Position numbers and translations under genes: made by a program
The notes under the pieces: generated by a model
Seen by the model: only the letters and a program-made list of their open reading frames with translations
Database searches by the model: none
What the model was told of the DNA's origin: nothing
From: Mycobacterium barrassiae
Lineage (GTDB): Bacteria > Actinomycetota > Actinomycetes > Mycobacteriales > Mycobacteriaceae
Length of the DNA stretch: 64,000 bases
Reading direction: 5' to 3'
NCBI RefSeq assembly: GCF_025822765.1
Contig: NZ_JACKUK010000029.1
Coordinates: 248,001-312,000 of the forward strand
Part shown: in pieces, positions 8,815-17,816 of the stretch
How positions within the stretch are numbered: position 1 is the first letter of the stretch
Layout: the number at the start of each line of letters is the position of its first letter

Positions 8815-9156
8815 ATGAATTTGCGATGGTTGGTTTTGGCGGCGGGGGCGATCGTGTTGGTTGTCGGCGTCATCGGTCTGCTCATGCCCGTGTCGGTGGC
8901 CGGCCCAGAGGGCCAGAACATCGGTTGTGGAAACGCGATCGCCGCCGATGATTCCGCAGCCCGCGCGGCGGACAACAACAACCCGGTCAACCTGCCGATC
9001 CTCAACGAGGTGATCCCCCACACGGATTACGTCGCCCAGTGCGATTCGGCGGTGTCGGAGCGGCGCACGTGGTCCATCCCGGTGGCGATCGTGGGGCTCC
9101 TGGTGGTCGGCGGCGCGTTCCTGATCGGCGGGCGGACTGCGTCCAGGACGGTCTAG
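8815..9156 (+). CDS. Small membrane protein with two transmembrane segments
   Basis: The product is about 113 residues, starting at the ATG at 8815 (MNLRWLV) rather than the weaker start 18 bases upstream. There is a hydrophobic segment at each end and an extracytoplasmic loop of about 55 residues. The loop has two cysteines (in GCGNA and QCDSA) that could form a disulfide. It is convergent with 9153-9437, and the two stop codons share the bases CTAG. I do not recognise a function. Confidence 0.65.
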   Translation: MNLRWLVLAAGAIVLVVGVIGLLMPVSVAGPEGQNIGCGNAIAADDSAARAADNNNPVNLPILNEVIPHTDYVAQCDSAVSERRTWSIPVAIVGLLVVGGAFLIGGRTASRTV

Positions 9157-9437
9157 CCGGCTTCGCGACCGGACACCAGGTGCAGGCGCGGCTGATCGGG
9201 CGCCTGCGGTCCCGTCGGTGCGATCCTGTCGTTGACTCCTGCCACCACTGAGTCGACCCGGAGCACCGCCCGGTCGCACAGCCCACGGACCTTGTCGCTG
9301 GCCGTGTCGACGTCATCGGCCGCGCTCATCAGATAAGCCCGCAGATTGGTGCGCAACCGCTCCCCCTTGGCCCGCAGCCGACGTCGCAGCCGGTCGTCGA
9401 CCTCGACGGTGACGTAGGGCAACACCCGAAGCTTCAT
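9153..9437 (-). CDS. Small charged hypothetical protein
   Basis: This 94-residue protein starts at an ATG ending at 9437. It is rich in Arg and Asp with predicted helices (YVTVEVDDRLRRRLRAKGER onward) and has no signal or membrane segment. The N-terminal beta-like stretch followed by basic helices could suit a DNA-binding or ribbon-helix-helix-like protein, but no motif is decisive. Its stop overlaps the stop of the small membrane protein by four bases. Confidence 0.55.
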   Translation of the reverse strand: MKLRVLPYVTVEVDDRLRRRLRAKGERLRTNLRAYLMSAADDVDTASDKVRGLCDRAVLRVDSVVAGVNDRIAPTGPQAPDQPRLHLVSGREAG

Positions 9438-9553
9438 GTCTTCACAGTAACCGGGGCAGGGGGCGCAGTCCGTATCTCTTTGTCTCGACCAATGTACTGG
9501 ACTAGATAGTCTCATTTAGACAGCCTATATAGCCGCTGACCTGCGATCAGTTG

Positions 9554-9583
9554 TTGACTGTGTGTTGTTTTGGACGATATAGT
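9554..9583 (+). promoter_or_regulatory. Sigma-A-type promoter for Thr-rich lipoprotein copy 2
   Basis: A TTGACT hexamer (9554-9559) and a TATAGT hexamer (9578-9583) are separated by 18 bases. Transcription would start near 9590, giving a leader of about 20 bases before the ATG at 9611. The surrounding stretch is unusually AT-rich for this genome. No equally good promoter is visible in front of copy 1. Confidence 0.6.
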
Positions 9584-9610
9584 TCAGTTTCCACACAGAT
9601 AGGACTTCAC

Positions 9611-9889
9611 ATGAGCTCAGTTCTGGGTCGGCGTCTCGCGGCCGTGGCCGGTGGCGCCGCCATCACGGCGATGGTTGTGCTCACGGCGTCGTGCGCCAAG
9701 GAAGAGGAAAAGGCGCCCGAGACCACCACGACCACCACGACCACCACGACGACGTCTGAAGCACCGCCGGTCGAACCGACGGACAAGGCGCCGCGCATCG
9801 ATCCCACCGGGCCTAACCCGTTCTCTCCGACGGTGCGAGCGCCAGGTGCCCCCACCGCCATCCCCGGCAACCGCGAGAACACCGGCTAG
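9611..9889 (+). CDS. Small Thr-rich putative lipoprotein, copy 2
   Basis: This 92-residue protein is nearly identical to the one at 2362-2628 over its first 70 residues. It shares the hydrophobic leader, LTASC, KEEEK, eleven threonines and the segment PRIDPTGPNPFSPTV. The tails diverge (RENTG here). The ATG at 9611 is chosen because both copies start with the same sequence and a good promoter sits at 9554-9583. Likely function is at the cell surface but unproven. Confidence 0.75.
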   Translation: MSSVLGRRLAAVAGGAAITAMVVLTASCAKEEEKAPETTTTTTTTTTTSEAPPVEPTDKAPRIDPTGPNPFSPTVRAPGAPTAIPGNRENTG

Positions 9890-9925
9890 TAGTCGCGCTT
9901 GCTTCGCGACGTTCGTCGGCCGCCG

Positions 9926-10570
9926 TCAGTGCACTGTTTCGGCGGCGGCGGCGAACGACGCCACATGGCCGATCGCCATGTCCAGCGCGGCCTGCATGAG
10001 CCGCGGGTCGCGTCCAGTCTGCGACAGTAGGTAGCCGCCCTCCACGGCGGCGAGCAATCCCGTTGCGAGAGCGCGGGTATCGGCATCCGCGCGCAGTGCG
10101 CCGCTGTCGCGCATCCGGTTCAGTGCCGCCTCGAGCAACGTCCGCCACTCGGTGAAGTGCTCTGACAGCGAGGCCCTGGCCTTGTCATCGGAATCCGACA
10201 ATTCCGCAGCGAGAGAACCGAGTTCGCAGCCCCACAGCCCGCGCCGCAGCGCGCACCGCTGGACGATGGCGTCTCTCCACTGGTGCAGCCCGCGGAATGA
10301 ATCCACCTTTTCCAGACGCAGTCGCTGCCATGACAACACCTCGTCGGCCCGCTGCGTGATGACCTCGTAGACCAGCTCGGCCTTGTCCTCAAAGTGTTGG
10401 TAGAACTGGGATTTACTGGTCGAACTCGCCGCGAGCACGTCGTCGATGGTCGTCGCCGCAACACCTTGCACGTGCATCAGTTCGGCTGCCGCCAGGACAA
10501 TCCGGTTGCGTGTCGCGGCGCCTCGCGAAGTCAGTCGAGGCCGCGATTCCCCCTTGGATTGTGGCGGCAC
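9926..10570 (-). CDS. TetR family transcriptional regulator
   Basis: This 214-residue protein has an N-terminal helix-turn-helix region (about residues 18-65, including TIDDVLAASSTSKSQFYQHF). Its C-terminal ligand domain resembles those of TetR proteins that sense small hydrophobic effectors. GTG start. It begins only 4 bases after the stop of the MFS gene, so the two form an operon with the transporter first. It may control that transporter; the ligand is unknown. Confidence 0.88.
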   Translation of the reverse strand: MPPQSKGESRPRLTSRGAATRNRIVLAAAELMHVQGVAATTIDDVLAASSTSKSQFYQHFEDKAELVYEVITQRADEVLSWQRLRLEKVDSFRGLHQWRDAIVQRCALRRGLWGCELGSLAAELSDSDDKARASLSEHFTEWRTLLEAALNRMRDSGALRADADTRALATGLLAAVEGGYLLSQTGRDPRLMQAALDMAIGHVASFAAAAETVH

Positions 10571-10574
10571 ATAC

Positions 10575-11918
10575 TCACTGTATCGCTGTCGCCTGGTGCC
10601 GGTCGCTGGTCTGGGGAAGCGGCATGGCCGCCGTCTCGCGCAGCGTCAAAACCGCGGCCAGCGAGATGGCCGCGGCCACGATCAGATAGATCGCGGGCGC
10701 CGTGTTATTGCCGGTCTGCGCGGTGAGCCAGGTGACGACGTACGGCGTTGTGCCGCCGAACCCCGCGACGCAGACGTTGTACCCGATGGAGAACCCGCTG
10801 TAGCGCACGTTCGTGGCGAACAGCTCGACACCCGCCGACACCGCACTCGAGATGTAGATCGACTCGATGGCCGCCAGCACGCAGTGCGCGGTGATCGCCG
10901 CGGCGAGCGACCCGGAGTCCAGCAGCAGGAACAGCGGATAGGCAAGTACCGCGAAGGCCACCGAGCCGGCGATCAACATCGGCTTGCGCCCGATGCGGTC
11001 CGACAGCGCAGCCAACGGCAGGATCAACACCAGCGCCACGAACGTCGCCAGCGTCATGGACGTGAACGCCTCGGTCTTGGAGAACTTCAACGTCACGATG
11101 AGGTACGTCTGCAGGAACGTGAACACCACGTAGTAGCCGACGTTGAACACGATGAACAGGCCGATCACCTGCAGGATGGGCCGCCACGAGGTGGTCAGCG
11201 CCTCGCGCAGCGGCGACTTCGCCACCTGTTCGGTCTTGCTCAGTTCGGCGAACTGCGGGGTGTCGTCCAGCCGCAGCCGGATGTAGAGGCCGATCAGGCC
11301 GAGCGGGCCGGCGATCAGGAACGGGATCCGCCAGCCGTAACTGTTCATCGCCTCGGTGGGCAACAGCGCCTGGAGCAGCGTCACGGTCACGGAGCCGAGC
11401 AGGAACCCGACGACGCCCGACCACGCCATGAATGTGACGGTCAGACCGCGGCGCTGGTCGGACGCGAACTCCGCGAGGTAGACGGCACCGCCGCCGTACT
11501 CGCCGCCCGCCGAGAAGCCCTGCAGGCAGCGCAGGAAGAACAGCAACAGCGGCGCCGCGACGCCGATGGCGGCATACGTCGGAAGCAGACCGATGCACAC
11601 CGTCGCGCCGGACATCAGCAGGATCACCACCGCGAGGACGCGCTGCCGTCCGATGCGGTCGCCAAGCGGTCCGAACACAAATCCCCCGAGCGGACGCATG
11701 AAGAACGCGGCGGCGAAGATCGCGAACGTCTTCAGCAGGGCCGCGGTCTGGTCGCCCGCGGGGAAGAAGTTCGCGGCGATGAAGGTCGCGAGAAATCCGT
11801 AGATGGCGAAGTCGAACCATTCGACGGCGTTACCGATCGAGGCACCGGTGACGGCCTTGCGCACGTCTTGTTTCCCGGCATTGTTCCCGTCGCTGCGCTC
11901 GCCCTGGTCTGACGACAT
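10575..11918 (-). CDS. MFS metabolite:proton symporter (MHS/ProP-like)
   Basis: The product is about 447 residues from the ATG at 11918. It has twelve hydrophobic helices. The early segment [14 protein letters not shown] and the loop [11 protein letters not shown] are the hallmark of the metabolite-H+ symporter subfamily (ProP, KgtP, ShiA), and a second DRIGRKP lies mid-protein. Substrates of this group are organic acids, osmolytes or aromatic acids. Followed directly by a TetR gene that may regulate it. Confidence 0.85.
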   Translation of the reverse strand: MSSDQGERSDGNNAGKQDVRKAVTGASIGNAVEWFDFAIYGFLATFIAANFFPAGDQTAALLKTFAIFAAAFFMRPLGGFVFGPLGDRIGRQRVLAVVILLMSGATVCIGLLPTYAAIGVAAPLLLFFLRCLQGFSAGGEYGGGAVYLAEFASDQRRGLTVTFMAWSGVVGFLLGSVTVTLLQALLPTEAMNSYGWRIPFLIAGPLGLIGLYIRLRLDDTPQFAELSKTEQVAKSPLREALTTSWRPILQVIGLFIVFNVGYYVVFTFLQTYLIVTLKFSKTEAFTSMTLATFVALVLILPLAALSDRIGRKPMLIAGSVAFAVLAYPLFLLLDSGSLAAAITAHCVLAAIESIYISSAVSAGVELFATNVRYSGFSIGYNVCVAGFGGTTPYVVTWLTAQTGNNTAPAIYLIVAAAISLAAVLTLRETAAMPLPQTSDRHQATAIQ

Positions 11919-12024
11919 GACTCTCCCGAATCTAAGCGTCCCGCTTACCATTTCGCTCACCGCGCTCGCGGGTGGTACCCCGCAAAGATAGCGGTCGCGT
12001 CGCGCGCTCGGCGAGGGGTTCGTG

Positions 12025-12447
12025 CTATCGGGAGGCGCGGTCGGCCCAGAACGGCCGCGTCACCAGCGCAACCAGCGCGAGCACGGAAAGCGGCGCCAGC
12101 AGCGGCACCCACGGCAGTTCGAGCGGCAGCGACACCGCCGCCAGGCCCACCGCCGTAAACCCCACGGCACCAATGAGCGTCGGCGCGGTGATGGCTGCGG
12201 TGTGCCGAAGCACCAGATAGCAGGCCGCGCAGAGTCCGGACAGCGCGGCGAGCATGGCCGGCATCTCGTTGAGCACCAGTGCGGCTGCGGTCAACAGGAC
12301 AGCCATCGTCGCCGCGGGACGAAAAATGTTGCCCACCAACACCGCAACGGTGGCGATTCCCCCCATGATCAGGGCGGCATCGTCGGCCTGCACAGCCGCC
12401 GCCGCGATCATCACGAGGCCGAAGGCGGTTGACAACGCGCGGTTCAT
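12025..12447 (-). CDS. Small membrane protein of the moxR3 cluster
   Basis: This protein of about 140 residues starts MNRALST at 12447, overlapping the stop of the DUF58 gene in ATGA. It has four or five hydrophobic segments and no soluble domain. By order and size it corresponds to the last gene of the M. tuberculosis moxR3 cluster (Rv3162c region). Function unknown; probably a membrane partner of the MoxR/DUF58 pair. Confidence 0.7.
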   Translation of the reverse strand: MNRALSTAFGLVMIAAAAVQADDAALIMGGIATVAVLVGNIFRPAATMAVLLTAAALVLNEMPAMLAALSGLCAACYLVLRHTAAITAPTLIGAVGFTAVGLAAVSLPLELPWVPLLAPLSVLALVALVTRPFWADRASR

Positions 12448-13709
12448 CGGCGCCTCCCCACCGTGCGCCGGTGGTACGGCACCAGTTGCATCGCCGTGTC
12501 GAGCGTGTCCACCGAACGCCAGGCGACGATGTCGACTCCGATCGTGGCCATGTCGCGGTACATGAATGACCTTTGCAGCGACCACATCCGGGCCACCACG
12601 CGGTCGATCTCGTCCTTGAACGGGGCGCCTTCGAGGACGTCGACGGCCACTACGGTATGGCCGCGCTTGCGCAGGTCGATCAGCGCCAGTGCGAACTCGG
12701 TGTCGATCAGCGTGGAGAACGCGACGACGATCGCGCCCGGCGGCACCGCCGCGCGCGGCGCCAAGGTGCCCGGCGTGGTCTCGTATCCGCCGTCGACGGC
12801 CAGCACCGCGTCGAGGACCCGGTAGAACTGCCGGCGCCCGATGTCGGCGCCGAGCCAGCGTGGGTGACGGTCGCCGAGCGCGACGATTCCCGCCCGGTCA
12901 CCGCTGCGCAGCGCGCTCTGTACGACCTGCACCGCTCCGCGCACGGTGCGGTCGGTGGCCCCGGTGGCCGGCCCTGCGGGCTGCGGATAGTTGTCGACCA
13001 ACACGACGACGTCGGCGGCGCGGTCGGTCAATCGCTGCGTGACGTGCAGGCTGCCGCGCCGTGCACTCACCGGCCAGTTGACCGTGCGGAGGTGATCGCC
13101 GGGTACGTATCGGCGGACGTCGGCGTATTCGACACCGGGCCCGATGTGCCGGGTGAGGTGGGTGCCGAGGCGGTCGAGCAGGTCGGTGCGTGGAATGGAT
13201 GTCGATTGCGGTGGAGTGACGGGAAACACGTAGACGTCGGCGGCGTCGACGACGCTCGTCCCCTGCAGCAGGCCGCCCCGCGCACGCACGGTCACCCGAC
13301 CCTGGATCGGGTACCGCCCCCAGCGGTCGGCCACGACGACCACGGTGTGGTTCACCCGAGATTCGCTGTGCAGCTGGTCGATTCGCATTTCCGGAAGCGT
13401 CGAGGCGGTGAGTTCGAGTGCGTCGGTGTCGGTCTCGGGTTCGGTCGTGGCCCACACGTGCACCCGCGCCGGTTCGGCTTCGAAGCAGCGGTGCGACCCG
13501 GGGTCGGCATGCACGACCACCGTGGGAACCGGTCGCTGCCACCCGATCGAACACACGACACCGAGCAGCGGCGCCGCGAACGCAACGAGCTGCCACAGTG
13601 AACCGATGACCGCGGTACCGAGCAGCACGGCCACGCAGGTGAGCAGAGCGAGCGTGAGTGATGAAGGGCGCCACTGCAATTGTGCCTCGGTGCTACGTGT
13701 CTCGATCAC
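12444..13709 (-). CDS. DUF58 domain protein of the moxR3 cluster
   Basis: This 421-residue protein has two N-terminal membrane helices (about residues 17-60), a beta-rich region, and a C-terminal DUF58 domain that includes EYADVRRYVPGDHLRTVNWPVSAR (about 195-220). The rest resembles a von Willebrand A-type fold. DUF58 proteins accompany MoxR AAA+ ATPases and are thought to be their partners in maturation or assembly of membrane or metal-containing complexes. The length and neighbours match Rv3163c. It begins 6 bases after the moxR stop. Confidence 0.85.
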   Translation of the reverse strand: MIETRSTEAQLQWRPSSLTLALLTCVAVLLGTAVIGSLWQLVAFAAPLLGVVCSIGWQRPVPTVVVHADPGSHRCFEAEPARVHVWATTEPETDTDALELTASTLPEMRIDQLHSESRVNHTVVVVADRWGRYPIQGRVTVRARGGLLQGTSVVDAADVYVFPVTPPQSTSIPRTDLLDRLGTHLTRHIGPGVEYADVRRYVPGDHLRTVNWPVSARRGSLHVTQRLTDRAADVVVLVDNYPQPAGPATGATDRTVRGAVQVVQSALRSGDRAGIVALGDRHPRWLGADIGRRQFYRVLDAVLAVDGGYETTPGTLAPRAAVPPGAIVVAFSTLIDTEFALALIDLRKRGHTVVAVDVLEGAPFKDEIDRVVARMWSLQRSFMYRDMATIGVDIVAWRSVDTLDTAMQLVPYHRRTVGRRR

Positions 13710-13715
13710 ACCGCA

Positions 13716-14681
13716 TCACGCTTGGGTCCGTGGAACGGGCAGCCGCCGCAGCAGCTCCTCCACCACATCGCTGCCGTGTACCCGGCGCACCCACATCTCG
13801 GGCCGCAGGCTGATCCGGTGCGCCATCGAAGGAACGGCCAGCGATTTCACATCTTCGGGGATGACGTAGTCGCGTCCGAGCAGCAGCGCCCGGGCGCGGG
13901 CCAGCTGCACGAGATCAAGCTCAGCCCGTGGGCTCGCGCCGACCGCGACCTGCGGATGCTGACGGGTCGCCGCAGCCAGCGACACCACGTAGCGGAGCAC
14001 ATCGTCATGGACGGTGACCTCTTCCACGGACTCGCGCATGGCGAGCAACTCGTGCGCGTCGACAACCTGATGCACCGTCGGCTCGGCGGAGCCGCGGTCG
14101 ATGCGGCGGCGCAGCATCGACTCCTCCTCCGGCTCCGACAGGTAGCGCAGCTCGAGCCGGATGGTGAAGCGATCCAACTGCGCCTCCGGGAGCGGATAGG
14201 TGCCCTCGTACTCGATCGGGTTGTCGGTGGCCAGCACGATGAACGGTGCGGGCAGTGCGTGCGTGATGCCGTCGATGCTGACCTGACCTTCGGCCATCGC
14301 TTCGAGCAGCGCCGCCTGGGTCTTGGGTGGGGTTCGGTTGATCTCGTCGGCCAGCAGCAGGTTCGTGAAGATGGGTCCGGCTCGGAACTCGAAGCGACCG
14401 GACTGCATGTCGTACACCGTCGAACCCAGCAGATCGGCGGGCAGCAGGTCGGGCGTGAACTGGACGCGTTTGAACTCCAGGCCCAACGCGGCGGCGAACG
14501 ACCTGGCGATGAGCGTCTTGCCGAGGCCCGGGAGGTCCTCGATGAGGACGTGGCCGCCGGCCAGCACGGTGGTGAGAATCAGGGTGAGCGCGCTGCGCTT
14601 GCCGACCACCACCCGCCCGATCTCGTCGAGAACGGCCTCGCAGTTCGCGGTGGTGGTGGCCCCCGGCACGTACTCGGTCAT
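13716..14681 (-). CDS. moxR3: MoxR-type AAA+ ATPase (moxR3-like)
   Basis: This 321-residue protein has the Walker A segment EDLPGLGKTLIARSF, the Walker B segment LLADEINRTPPKTQ and a MoxR C-terminal lid. The length (M. tuberculosis MoxR3 about 320) and the flanking genes (a 160-residue membrane protein and a DUF4129-type protein upstream, DUF58 downstream) match the Rv3166c-Rv3162c order rather than moxR1 or moxR2. It acts as a chaperone-like ATPase; targets are not known. Its start overlaps the upstream stop. Confidence 0.88.
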   Translation of the reverse strand: MTEYVPGATTTANCEAVLDEIGRVVVGKRSALTLILTTVLAGGHVLIEDLPGLGKTLIARSFAAALGLEFKRVQFTPDLLPADLLGSTVYDMQSGRFEFRAGPIFTNLLLADEINRTPPKTQAALLEAMAEGQVSIDGITHALPAPFIVLATDNPIEYEGTYPLPEAQLDRFTIRLELRYLSEPEEESMLRRRIDRGSAEPTVHQVVDAHELLAMRESVEEVTVHDDVLRYVVSLAAATRQHPQVAVGASPRAELDLVQLARARALLLGRDYVIPEDVKSLAVPSMAHRISLRPEMWVRRVHGSDVVEELLRRLPVPRTQA

Positions 14682-15160
14682 ACCCGCTCCAACCGTTGCA
14701 GAATCTCGTCGAGTGCGGCGCGGCCCGGCCCGGGCTCAGTGACGTCGCTGCGTGAGACGTTCTCGGGATCGACCCACGCCCAGAGGTCTTCACCGAACAG
14801 CATCCGTCCCGTCGCGTCGTAGGCGGCACGGTCCTTGGCGCGCTTCTGCCCCGTCGCCATCTCGAACTGTCGCGCCAGCGTGGGCCGCAGGTGCCGGTCC
14901 CAGTCCCTGCGGGTGGCGTCGGCCTGGCCGATCAGGGTCTCGGTACGAGACAGCCAGCGGCGCAACGACTCTGCGGCGTCATCGCGCTGCTCTTCGGTGC
15001 CGACGTCGGATTCGCGCACCAGAAACCAGCGCACGGCCAGCAGTGCGCAGACGACCGCGACACCGGACATGATGAGGATCAAGCGCCGATCAGTGCCCGC
15101 CAGTGCCAACAGCTGAGTGCCCGCGACCAACAGAAACCCCGCTGCGACAAGCTTTTTCAT
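14678..15160 (-). CDS. Membrane protein of the moxR3 cluster (Rv3165c-like)
   Basis: This 160-residue protein has two hydrophobic helices at residues 5-48 followed by a soluble, charged helical domain. It overlaps both neighbours by four bases (ATGA-type junctions), so it is part of one translational unit with the DUF4129 and moxR genes. No catalytic motif is visible. Same size as the gene at this place in the M. tuberculosis moxR3 cluster. Confidence 0.7.
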   Translation of the reverse strand: MKKLVAAGFLLVAGTQLLALAGTDRRLILIMSGVAVVCALLAVRWFLVRESDVGTEEQRDDAAESLRRWLSRTETLIGQADATRRDWDRHLRPTLARQFEMATGQKRAKDRAAYDATGRMLFGEDLWAWVDPENVSRSDVTEPGPGRAALDEILQRLERV

Positions 15161-16131
15161 GCGAGGCTCCTGTGGCTGCCATCCGGCAGTTCGGCGAGCA
15201 CCCGCTCCAGCACCGCCATGGCCGCATCGCGATGTGCCTCGGTCATCACATGCGGCGAGAATCTCGCCTCCTCGAACAGGTCGACCAACTCGGTCGCGCT
15301 GTCCGCCCGCAATGCCCGGTTGTGCACGGCGCGGGCAAGTACCTCGGAGGGGGTGTCGCAGTCCAGCGGTGCCGCGCCGGGCACCATGGTCAACTCGCGT
15401 TCCATCGCCGCATAGCAGGCGATGATCGCTTCCCGCGGTTCCCGCGTGCGATCGACGATTTCGGCGAGCCCGACTTCGGCGGCGCGGACGAGCGAATCGC
15501 CTGCCGCCGTGGTCGTCGTCTCGGCGCGGTCGTCGATGTCCTCGGTGTACCGGGCGGGGCCGGGGCGTTGCCTGCGCGACGCGATCGCCGTTCCCACGAT
15601 CACGAGCATCATCAGGATCAGCATCGGCGGGACCAGGTAGCCGATGACGTTCGAGTCTGACTCGGGGTCGGGGTCCGCCGGGTCCGCGGGATCGGTCTGC
15701 GCGGCGGTGTCAGATGTCGGGGACGTGGTCTCCACATCGGTCGGCGTCGCGGACACCGGCTGGTCGGAGGGCCCGCCCAGTCGCGCCAACAGCAGCACGA
15801 GCAGCAGCCAGCCGATGACCAGGGCGAGCACGACCAAGGTGAAGCGCCAGCTCGGCCGACCGAGGCCACCGGAACCCCGCGGTAAGGGCGCTGCCGAAGC
15901 CGGGGTCGCCGTGCGGTCCCGCAGGCGAAAGACGATGGAGAACGCGATGATCGCGACCGCCGCGCAGACCATCACGATGACGATGACCAGCGCCGCAGGG
16001 TTGCTCGCGGGGCGTTCCCGCTCAGTGACGGGCTCGGCGCCGGGAATGAATCCGCGCAGGGCGATGGCGGCAACGGCCATGAGCGCGATCACGACGATCA
16101 CGCGCTGTGTCGACCTGTCAATGCCGGGCAT
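15157..16131 (-). CDS. DUF4129-type membrane protein, first gene of the moxR3 cluster
   Basis: This 324-residue protein has an N-terminal hydrophobic segment, two more around residues 50 and 105, and another near 170. An Asp/Pro/Thr-rich loop lies at about 128-158. The C-terminal cytosolic domain (about 215-320) contains AIIACYAAMERELT and ELVDLFEEARFSPH, typical of DUF4129. Length and position match Rv3166c. As the first gene it should carry the operon promoter in the 70 bases before 16202. Confidence 0.75.
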   Translation of the reverse strand: MPGIDRSTQRVIVVIALMAVAAIALRGFIPGAEPVTERERPASNPAALVIVIVMVCAAVAIIAFSIVFRLRDRTATPASAAPLPRGSGGLGRPSWRFTLVVLALVIGWLLLVLLLARLGGPSDQPVSATPTDVETTSPTSDTAAQTDPADPADPDPESDSNVIGYLVPPMLILMMLVIVGTAIASRRQRPGPARYTEDIDDRAETTTTAAGDSLVRAAEVGLAEIVDRTREPREAIIACYAAMERELTMVPGAAPLDCDTPSEVLARAVHNRALRADSATELVDLFEEARFSPHVMTEAHRDAAMAVLERVLAELPDGSHRSLA

Positions 16132-16201
16132 GTCCCCTCAACCTCATCCTGGCACGCGCCCCCTCAGGAACCCCTCAGATCGGGTGGATAGGTTCGATGG
16201 C

Positions 16202-16861
16202 GTGACCTCCACACTCCACGATCCGAAAGTCGCGACCGCCCTCGAGCGCATGTTCGCCGAGGCGTCCGAACAGTTCGCCGCGATGCGCTCGGGTGCCACC
16301 GACTTCTCCCGCCTGGCCTCGGCCACTCCCCAGGAACGGGCGGACGCGTTCAGCGAGTACTACCTGCCGGTGACGCCGGACGCGGGACGGCTGCTGTACG
16401 CGCTGGTGCGCGCGACCCGGCCGGCGACGGTCGTCGAGTTCGGCATGTCGCTCGGAATCTCGGCGATCCACCTCGCCTCGGCGGTGCGCGACAACGGCGC
16501 GGGACGCGTCGTCACCACCGAGCTCAGCGCCACGAAAGTGGCTACCGCGAAGAAGACGTTCGCCGAGGTGGGCCTCGACGACCTCATCGACGTGCTGGAG
16601 GGTGACGCGCTGGCCACCCTGCAGAACCTCGACGGCCCTGTGGATTTCGTTCTGCTCGACGGCTGGAAAGAGCTGTACATTCCGGTGCTCGAACTCCTCG
16701 AACCACGACTGTCGCCGGGCACACTCGTCGTCGCCGACAACACCTCGATGGCCGAATTGCAGCCCTATCTCGACTATGTGCGCGACCCCGCGAACGGCTA
16801 CGTCAGCGTGAGCTTCCCCGCCCGCGAGGCCGACAGCATGGAAATCAGCTGCCGTCTCTAG
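16202..16861 (+). CDS. SAM-dependent O-methyltransferase
   Basis: The product is about 219 residues from the GTG at 16202. The SAM-binding motif is VVEFGMSLGISAIHLA, followed by an acidic TTELSATK and the metal-site region DFVLLDGWKELY. The end VVADNTS is a common motif III. This resembles the catechol O-methyltransferase-like group (Methyltransf_24/3). Substrate not predictable. It is divergent from the moxR3 cluster and convergent with 16910-17728. Confidence 0.85.
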   Translation: MTSTLHDPKVATALERMFAEASEQFAAMRSGATDFSRLASATPQERADAFSEYYLPVTPDAGRLLYALVRATRPATVVEFGMSLGISAIHLASAVRDNGAGRVVTTELSATKVATAKKTFAEVGLDDLIDVLEGDALATLQNLDGPVDFVLLDGWKELYIPVLELLEPRLSPGTLVVADNTSMAELQPYLDYVRDPANGYVSVSFPAREADSMEISCRL

Positions 16862-16862
16862 C

Positions 16863-16911
16863 GATTTCGGCGTGTTGCGTCTCGCTCAGCGAGACTGCGC
16901 ACGCCGAAATC
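16863..16911. terminator. Nested hairpin between convergent genes
   Basis: Outer 12-base arms GATTTCGGCGTG (16863-16874) and CACGCCGAAATC (16900-16911) are perfect complements. Inside, GTCTCGCT (79-86) pairs with AGCGAGAC (88-95) around a single base. It fills the whole 48-base gap between two convergent genes and overlaps the stop of the minus-strand gene, so it probably ends transcription from both sides. There is no U-tract. Confidence 0.6.
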
Positions 16912-17728
16912 ACTTGAGTTTCGCCTTTGCTTCCTTGACGGCTGCCGCTGCGTCGCGGCTGTTCTGCTTCGCCTGCTCGTAGGCGTCTTCGGCTGCGGTG
17001 AGCGCGGTTTCGGCCTCCTTCAGCCGCCTGCGCGCATCGTCGCGGCGTAGCCGTGCGGTCGCGAGATCGGACTGGAGTTCGTCGAGCGCGTCGTCGGCTT
17101 CGGCCTTGGCGCGTTCAGCAGCGGCGAGTTCCGCGCGGGCCTGCTGCTTTCTGCGACGTTCCTCGTTGTCGCGGTCGTCGTCTTTCTTCGGCGGTGGGGC
17201 TGGCTTCTCTTCGACCTTGCTCTTACTCTTGGTGGGCTTGAAAACAATTGCGGTGTCACCGAACTCGCCGAATCCCGACCATTGTTCGGCCTTGACGAGG
17301 CGGCCGAGCCGTCCGGCGACCTCGGGATCGGCGATGGCCGCCTGAAGGGTGGCGGTGACGTCGTCGCGCATCGCTGCCGTCGGCGCGCTGACCGAGGCCT
17401 TCTTGAACGCGGTACGCGTCAGTTCGTCGATGAGACGGCGCTGTTCGGCGGTCAGCTCGCGGATGCGTGCACCGTCCATGCCCGCGTGGGCGTCGCGTAG
17501 CTGCTGACCCAGCTCGGTGAGGCGCCGACGGACGGCCGGGTCGTCAAGCGCCAGCACGTTGACGACGTGCGCCGCGGTGGTGGGCTTACGTGCCGCCGTG
17601 ATCTGTTTCGCAGCCTCGGTGTCGCCGCGCTTCTTGGCCTCCGCCGCGAGCTTGGTGCGCAGCGGGGTGAAGTCCACGAGCTTCGCGGCGTACAGCGTGT
17701 CCAGTTCTGGGAGGTCGCCGTCGGCCAT
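16910..17728 (-). CDS. Coiled-coil protein of unknown function
   Basis: The product is about 272 residues from the ATG at 17728. The N-terminal half is a helical domain (LYAAKLVDFTPLRTKLAAEAKKRG onward). A Lys/Pro/Asp-rich linker (about 165-190) and a long Ala/Glu/Arg/Lys-rich coiled coil (about 190-272) follow. No catalytic motif, signal or membrane segment. It resembles hypothetical proteins seen widely in mycobacteria. The divergent kup start and a 54-base repeat element share its upstream region. Confidence 0.7.
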   Translation of the reverse strand: MADGDLPELDTLYAAKLVDFTPLRTKLAAEAKKRGDTEAAKQITAARKPTTAAHVVNVLALDDPAVRRRLTELGQQLRDAHAGMDGARIRELTAEQRRLIDELTRTAFKKASVSAPTAAMRDDVTATLQAAIADPEVAGRLGRLVKAEQWSGFGEFGDTAIVFKPTKSKSKVEEKPAPPPKKDDDRDNEERRRKQQARAELAAAERAKAEADDALDELQSDLATARLRRDDARRRLKEAETALTAAEDAYEQAKQNSRDAAAAVKEAKAKLK

Positions 17729-17744
17729 ATCGCCATCATCGTCG

Positions 17745-17802
17745 CGAGTGCACGCTTGTTGTACACATCCGCCGAGTTGACCCGCAAACAAGCCCGCACT
17801 CG
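17745..17802. repeat. Inverted-repeat element, copy 1
   Basis: Arms CGAGTGCACGCTTGTT (17745-17760) and AACAAGCCCGCACTCG (17787-17802) match at 14 of 16 positions. The core 17747-17800 aligns without gaps to the reverse complement of 48661-48714 (about 41 of 54 bases). It lies between divergent genes and could be a small intergenic repeat or a paired regulatory site. Confidence 0.6.
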
Positions 17803-17816
17803 GCAATGATCTTGGG

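Noticed and set aside
10446-11912. 488-residue plus-strand coding region
   Set aside because: It is antisense to the MFS symporter and has the Arg/Gln/His-rich composition typical of shadow frames.
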